From Paracentrotus lividus (Eukaryota > Echinodermata > Echinoidea > Camarodonta > Echinidae): DNA of 64,000 bases. Position 1 is the stretch's first letter; every line of letters begins with the position of its first letter. The stretch spans positions 24,071,974 through 24,135,973 of the forward strand of contig CALNVZ010003434.1 of assembly GCA_940671915.1 (NCBI GenBank), given 5' to 3'. The translations under genes were made by a program, and so were the position numbers. Below the pieces are notes generated by a model. That model did no database searches. It was not told the DNA's origin and was given only the letters and a program-made list of their open reading frames with translations. Shown in pieces: positions 61,101 through 64,000 of the stretch.

Positions 61101-64000
61101 TTCATACAAAACGTTGTCCTATTTGGGAACTGGAACCATCGTCAAATCTCACAGGTGCCGAATTACAGGGTGACAGTTTAAATGCAAGTTTGTACAGCAT
61201 AAATGTAGAGAGCAGTTATGAACAAATTAACAAATACATTTGTAAGGTGATTGAAAGACTTTTATAATTCAAAAACTATTAGAATTACCATCCAATACTG
61301 CTTTTAAGTTTAATTATATATGTTGGACATTCATTTGAAGCATGCAACACACAAGAGGACAAACAGGGAAAATGGAAAGAGAAAGTGAAGATGTATAAAA
61401 TGGCCAAAGCTTACCTGCTGTGCTTTGACTTGTGGGACTTCTTCTTCTTCTCTTTCCTTGCAGGTGAATGACTTTCAGACCTAAACAAAAATGAGAATTC
61501 AAATATCATTTCTTGACGGCCTACCATGCAATATCTCTCTCAAGTAATATTATTTCATTCTTGCACATTTTCACCATAAACATACTGGCATAGAATTGCA
61601 AACACAAGGAACAAGGAATTTGTATAATTCTATTGGTGAGTCAAAAATCAATTTTAAATTTTCAAGTGTCAATCATTAAATCAATGTAAAGTCTCTGAAA
61701 GCTCTTGCATAAAAAGTTGTTTCAACACAAATTCCCAAAATAATCTCAATTCCCCAAGACTTAAATGAACTATGCAAAATGCCCGTCTTGTATTTTACAC
61801 ATAGTTGCCTAAAATAATAGTGCGTACATGCCTCAATGCACAAGAAGATAGTAATATGACAACATCTCTACATGCGGGAAGGCCATTATATGGTATGATA
61901 CCCTATGAATGACTGGGATTCCACTTACAAACCAGCCTTTTATCGTAATAGTAGTTAAACCTATTGTAACATTTACAATCATCATTTTTTTTGCTTTCGG
62001 ATGAAGGAATGTAGGCTATATCCTTAGAAACTATATAACAACCTGTGGCAGAACTTTCAACCTTCCAAAGCACAAATTAGGGTGGTATCTCACTTCGCGG
62101 AAACAAAATTGAGACAGATTTGCCAGCATGGCATTACTAGATACTAGATTTTCCGCAAAGAAATCTTTTGTGCCACATACAAACGGTTACATGGCACAAA
62201 AGACGGATTAGCCAGCATGGCATTGTACTAGATCTGTCTCCTGTGGCACGAAAAAATATGTCGCGGAGACAGAGGAGACAGATCTAGTGCAATGCCATGC
62301 TGGCAAATCTGTCTCAATTTTGTTTCCGCGAAGTGAGATACCACCCTTAGTAAACATACTTCCAGGTTTGTGTGCAAGATAAACATTTTCACCCTGAGTC
62401 CGTTGCTTGAATGTAAAGAGTATGCAGTTCAAAATCATGTTGCATTTGCTGTCTGTACAATGGATACAATTCAACGTGGCACTTGCATGCAAAGAACATG
62501 TGATCGTATTGCATTATGCAACACGTACATTAATCATTTTTCCCGTAAATTTCAAAGTTTTGGATACCTTTTCATAATCTCGTATTTGGATTTTTGTAAC
62601 AATTACAAATTGTTTGTAATGGTTAGCAGCTTTGCTGTGGATAAGGATGTTCGGGTGTACAAAGCCCCTCTCTATTAATGATGGTACATGTATCTCACTT
62701 GCCCCGAGATGAGTTCAAGATGGATTTGGGGCTAGTCTGAGACGAATTTTGGACAGGTTTAAGACTAGTCACAGAGACATCTCCCGAATCTCTTCCACGT
62801 TCAATGAGTCCAAGAAATTCTATCATGTTTACATCCATGAAATTTTTTTTTCTGCAGCACGACGTCTAAGAGTTGTCTCAGATTGTTGGAGTCTCGAAGA
62901 TGTCTTTATGTCATGATATTATTTTTATCTTGTAGAACTAACAGGGTTGCTTGGCAGTTTTTATCATTACATCATGTGATAAAAAAAATATAATAAAAAG
63001 ATATACAATTACCGGCTTCTGTGACCACTTTTCTTTTTCTTCTTCTTGGGAGGAGGTGATGGTGAAGGACTTGGATCTCTTAATATTCTGCATCAATGGA
63101 AGAAATAAATAATGTACAGGAAAAATAACAATAAACATGGTGTCTTTGATTGAGTAATGATAATATTGACAAAAATTGATGCAGATAGTTAAATAACCTT
63201 CTTAAAATAAGATAAGACTTTATCAGGTGTTAAATGAAAGTTTAGCCATGAATCAGCCAAGCAGAAAAAGATTACACTGTTAAATAGTTTGATCAATCAC
63301 AGGGCTCAGCCCTAAAATCTATGCATACACAAAGTATTATCCATATTATTTGGATCGCTAAAAATTTGTCCCATCGCTTTAACTGATGATAATATTATGG
63401 ATCACTGGCGTAGCGCATGCCCCCCCCAAGAACAAAAGAATTGCGTCCCGCTCTACCGATTATGAATACTTCATCCTCCCCCTCCCCCCACTTACAACAG
63501 AAAGGAATTCCTGTCTACGCCCGTGCTATGGATTACTACTAAATGCCTTTCATGGGTTTACAGATACAATTTCTCCTCTCGCTTCAAATAATCAAGCAAA
63601 ACCAAGAGTAATTCAAATAAAGATTTCATACTTTGACTGAGGTTTCTCTTAAACCCTCTCATTACCATGGTCGCCTTCTGGTGACAAGGAAAACTGATTT
63701 TACTGCTGTTTTGCAAGAGAGTGCCCTCTCTAGTTTAGTTATATACCATTGGAAAGCTTGAAACGATAGTTTTCGCGTGAATGCAAACACTAGGGGTATT
63801 ACTTGAGTTATCTTCTTGAAAATTTGAAATAAAGTGAGAGAATCCATTTTTTGGGAAAAAGTGCCTGGTAACAAGAGGGTTAAAATAAACTTACTCATAT
63901 TTCTTCTCTGCAATAGCCTTTGCTTCAGCTTCCTTAGCCCGTCTCTCAGGATCAAAAGAGCTACCATCAACATAACCATCCTTGATACCAAATGCTTCTC
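37484..64000 (-). CDS. SRRM2: Serine/arginine repetitive matrix protein SRRM2/3/4 type (Srrm234) with alternative eMIC end; partial
   Basis: Eight shared exons (64000-63895, 63087-63013, 61480-61415, 53679-53647, 50292-50266, 49591-49502, 47603-47409, 46373-46194) join in one frame and lead to two alternative last exons. The in-window start reads EAFGIKDGYVDGSSFDPERR, which parallels AAFGISDSYVDGSSFDPQRR just after the cwf21 domain of human SRRM2. Lys/Ser-rich and RS-rich exons follow. The last shared exon has RSRSLSYSPYERRK (compare RSLSYSPVERRR near the end of SRRM2) and SPSFLDRRRIT, the start of the eMIC domain of SRRM3/SRRM4. SRRM2 is a spliceosome-associated nuclear-speckle protein; eMIC isoforms promote inclusion of short neural exons. 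The cwf21-containing N-terminus is off the right edge. Invertebrates generally keep one gene for the vertebrate trio, and this looks like that gene. Confidence 0.9.
38671..39076. mobile_element. 406-bp MITE with GGGTTGTTTTACGATCAGGG ends
   Basis: The ends GGGTTGTTTTACGATCAGGG and TACACC are inverted at the right (GGTGTACCCTGATCGTAAAA and CAACCC). It is flanked by ATAA on both sides (38667-38670 and 39077-39080). Confidence 0.88.
39795..41018. mobile_element. 1.2-kb TIR element, copy B (uninterrupted)
   Basis: 1224 bp flanked by ATTA (39791-39794 and 41019-41022). The ends CAGTCCCGGCGGGCGACCCC and, inverted, CAGTCTCGGGGTTACACCCC match at 19 of the first 25 bases. It is collinear with both halves of copy A and holds the empty TTAA site. 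Superfamily not assigned. Confidence 0.9.
41215..41459. mobile_element. 245-bp hairpin MITE
   Basis: GGGGTGTAACACAAAGACTT then ACGATTGATTAAAAGTTACG at the left is mirrored at the right. The centre carries TAGGGTTAGGGCTATGGTTA. Confidence 0.85.
44155..44430 (-). repeat. Dispersed repeat, inverted relative to 47060-47395
   Basis: TCTAGTGTAGTGGGAAAGGTG, TGCTCTTCAAATGCC and TGTTCGGGTCCCGAACAT recur as their complements, in reverse order, at 47060-47395. Confidence 0.7.
44876..44996 (-). CDS. SRRM2: Srrm234 alternative last exon A (non-eMIC RS tail)
   Basis: Acceptor CTTTTAG, 39 codons after the junction Ser and TGA at 44878-44876. It encodes SRRSSSRDRSYYGDRSRQRR followed by SSSRDRSRSRSRDRDRYYRR. 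Joined after RRIT it gives RRITSSRRSS and no eMIC motif. It is the nearer last exon (1.2 kb downstream), so it is probably the default. A candidate poly(A) signal (AATAAA on the minus strand, 44647-44642) lies about 230 nt past the stop. Confidence 0.85.
46194..46373 (-). CDS. SRRM2: Srrm234 last shared exon, first part of the eMIC domain
   Basis: The 180-bp exon has acceptor GTGTGATTCAG, donor GTAACT and phase 2 on both sides. It encodes SRSYSKERRRSRSRSLSYSP and YERRKSRSKSPSNKTKEKNF, then SPIRKRRDSPSFLDRRRIT. The final segment corresponds to KRRRDSPSFMEPRRITSARK in vertebrate SRRM4, the eMIC domain. The domain is cut at the junction after RRIT, and which last exon follows decides whether it is completed. 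Confidence 0.93.
47060..47395 (+). repeat. Dispersed repeat, partner of 44155-44430
   Basis: It contains TGTTCGGGACCCAAACATAT, GGCATTTGAAGAGCAA and CCTTCCCACTACACTAGATT, ending about 14 bp beyond the Srrm234 exon at 47409. Confidence 0.7.
47409..47603 (-). CDS. SRRM2: Srrm234 exon, RS-rich
   Basis: The 195-bp exon has acceptor CTCATGTACACAG, donor GTATAG and phase 2 on both sides. It encodes SSPDRRRRSHHSRSPESKQS, a Lys/Asn-rich middle, then SDSDRSRSYSRSPERRSRRR and SRSRSR. The dense RS and SP dipeptides are expected targets of SR protein kinases and CDK-type kinases. A Tc1/mariner-like MITE begins 66 bp upstream in the intron. Confidence 0.92.
47669..48182. mobile_element. Tc1/mariner-like MITE with CAGTGCGTCCCA ends, copy 3
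   Basis: 514 bp flanked by TA (47667-47668 and 48183-48184). It is similar to copy 2 but with the interior inverted. The interior reads LMNGHRKADLTQRMNEQKAR on the plus strand. Confidence 0.88.
48455..49212 (+). mobile_element. GAGTGACACGAC-family element, copy 2
   Basis: 758 bp with inverted tips GGTCATATTCAAA and flanking CATA on both sides (48451-48454 and 49213-49216). It is the best-bounded member of the family and lies in an Srrm234 intron. Confidence 0.85.
49502..49591 (-). CDS. SRRM2: Srrm234 exon, His/Arg/Ser-rich
   Basis: The 90-bp exon has acceptor GTTTTGATACAG, donor GTAGGT and phase 2 on both sides. It encodes KSEKHRSSKRSHRHRSRDDS and then ESESGLESAG. The change from basic to acidic-serine content is typical of phosphorylated linker segments in SR-related proteins. 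Confidence 0.88.
50266..50292 (-). CDS. SRRM2: Srrm234 27-nt microexon
   Basis: The 27-bp exon encodes KDKKSSHR plus junction residues. Acceptor is a long pyrimidine tract ending TTTTTTTTAATAG, donor GTAAGA-like (GTAAGTTC), phase 2 on both sides. At 27 nt it meets the usual definition of a microexon and can be included or skipped without a frameshift. Its size makes it less certain than the longer exons, but the phase, RS-type content and splice sites all fit. Confidence 0.72.
52245..52337 (+). mobile_element. 93-bp TTAA-bounded MITE, copy 2
   Basis: It starts TTAACCCGTTGGGGACTGAG, contains GCCCGAATATATTCGGGC and ends CTCCAACAGGTTAA. Confidence 0.85.
53164..53239. repeat. 76-bp perfect palindrome
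   Basis: Arms TGTGAATTTTCTAGTTGGGC, CCTAACCCTTATTGTAAT and their exact complement meet with no spacer at 53201/53202. Confidence 0.97.
53647..53679 (-). CDS. SRRM2: Srrm234 33-nt exon
   Basis: The 33-bp exon encodes SGKKKKSKKH flanked by junction Arg codons. Acceptor CATGCTTTTCCTCAG, donor GTATTG, phase 2 at both ends, so skipping keeps the frame. A TGC lies 12 nt before the exon, matching the UGC element favoured by SRRM4-type regulators. Introns of 7.7 kb and 3.4 kb flank it. Confidence 0.82.
53680..61414. other. SRRM2: Large Srrm234 intron (7.7 kb), gene-free
   Basis: No exon is supported. It holds poly-G/poly-C runs (54075-54100, 55216-55235, 55590), poly-A near 58101, ACATGT tracts, one TTAA MITE at 59207-59714 and an ATC-rich block near 60205-60370. 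Confidence 0.5.
59207..59714. mobile_element. TTAA-flanked GGGGAAGTTCACCC MITE, copy 3
   Basis: TTAA at both ends and inverted termini AAAGGGAAAGTTCACCCTGG. It is closest to copy 2 and includes GTGACGTCACATGCGAGCAG. Confidence 0.9.
61415..61480 (-). CDS. SRRM2: Srrm234 exon, SES..KKKK segment
   Basis: The 66-bp exon has acceptor TTTTTGTTTAG, donor GTAAGC and phase 2 on both sides. It encodes SESHSPARKEKKKKSHKSKH ending in Ser. It parallels RRSESSSPRRERKKSSKKKK of human SRRM2. Confidence 0.88.
61481..63012. other. SRRM2: Srrm234 intron, gene-free apart from one MITE
   Basis: Nothing coding is supported outside the MITE at 62079-62347. Confidence 0.5.
62079..62347. mobile_element. 269-bp hairpin MITE with AGGGTGGTATCTCACTTCGC ends
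   Basis: The left AGGGTGGTATCTCACTTCGC and GGAAACAAAATTGAGACAGA are mirrored at the right (GTCTCAATTTTGTTTCCGCG to CCACCCT). A further inner repeat GCCAGCATGGCATT occurs three times in both orientations. Confidence 0.88.
63013..63087 (-). CDS. SRRM2: Srrm234 exon, Ser-Pro and poly-Lys segment
   Basis: The 75-bp exon has acceptor CATTGATGCAG, donor GTAATT and phase 2 on both sides. It encodes ILRDPSPSPSPPPKKKKKKS followed by GHRSR. Human SRRM2 has the same order of Ser-Pro run and Lys run (SPTPKQKKKKKKK) at this position. Confidence 0.9.
63895..64000 (-). CDS. SRRM2: Srrm234 exon with FGIxDxYVDGSSFDP motif (partial at window edge)
   Basis: It encodes EAFGIKDGYVDGSSFDPERR and then AKEAEAKAIAEKKYE; donor GTAAGT; ends in phase 2. 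It aligns with the segment downstream of the cwf21 domain in SRRM2. This exon is the main evidence that the gene belongs to the SRRM2/3/4 family and is not a generic RS protein. Confidence 0.92.

Overview
This is a window of animal nuclear DNA: AT-rich, with small exons separated by kilobase introns and dense in transposon debris. The organism is probably a marine invertebrate deuterostome, and I favour an echinoderm such as a sea urchin. The grounds are an ancestral-type SRRM2/3/4 gene with an eMIC exon, a small secreted Pro/Gly-C-type-lectin gene of the kind expanded in sea urchins, frequent ACATGTACATGTA tracts, and TTAA-bounded GGGGAAGTTCACCC elements. That placement is an inference. I see no prokaryotic operons, CRISPR arrays or recognisable RNA genes.

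Three genes are supported by exon-by-exon reconstruction, with matching splice phases and GT/AG sites. (1) A secreted C-type lectin gene on the minus strand. Its start codon is near 16540 and it runs left through exons at 4978-5097, 3163-3341 and 814-1029, then off the left edge. (2) PXMP2, a peroxisomal membrane protein of the Mpv17/PMP22 family, on the plus strand. It is complete in five coding exons from 17097 to 28593 and encodes 184 aa. (3) An SRRM2/3/4-type (Srrm234) splicing-factor gene on the minus strand. It enters from the right edge and uses exons from 64000 down to 46194, then offers two alternative last exons. One at 44876-44996 gives an ordinary RS-rich tail. The other, at 37484-37649, 8.7 kb further on, completes an eMIC (enhancer of microexons) domain.

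Layout: genes 1 and 2 are head to head, with 556 bp between start codons and two CCAAT boxes, so they probably share a bidirectional promoter. Genes 2 and 3 are tail to tail across about 28.6-37.5 kb.

Nearly everything else is repeats. PXMP2 intron 1 holds a three-level nest: a 5.9-kb element with about 400-500 bp inverted arms, containing a 1.2-kb element, itself containing a 1.85-kb TTAA-flanked element. It also holds a satellite with an alternating 147/148-bp unit. An uninterrupted copy of the middle element lies at 39795-41018 and gives the empty site for the TTAA insertion to the base. The introns and UTRs carry many palindromic MITEs, including a Tc1/mariner-like family with CAGTGCGTCCCA ends (three copies), a TTAA GGGGAAGTTCACCC family (three copies), a GAGTGACACGAC family (two full copies, one fragment, one edge copy) and a 1.34-kb fold-back element.

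The most notable biology is the eMIC alternative last exon together with a 27-nt microexon and a 33-nt exon in the same gene. A gene whose eMIC product promotes inclusion of short neural exons contains such exons itself.
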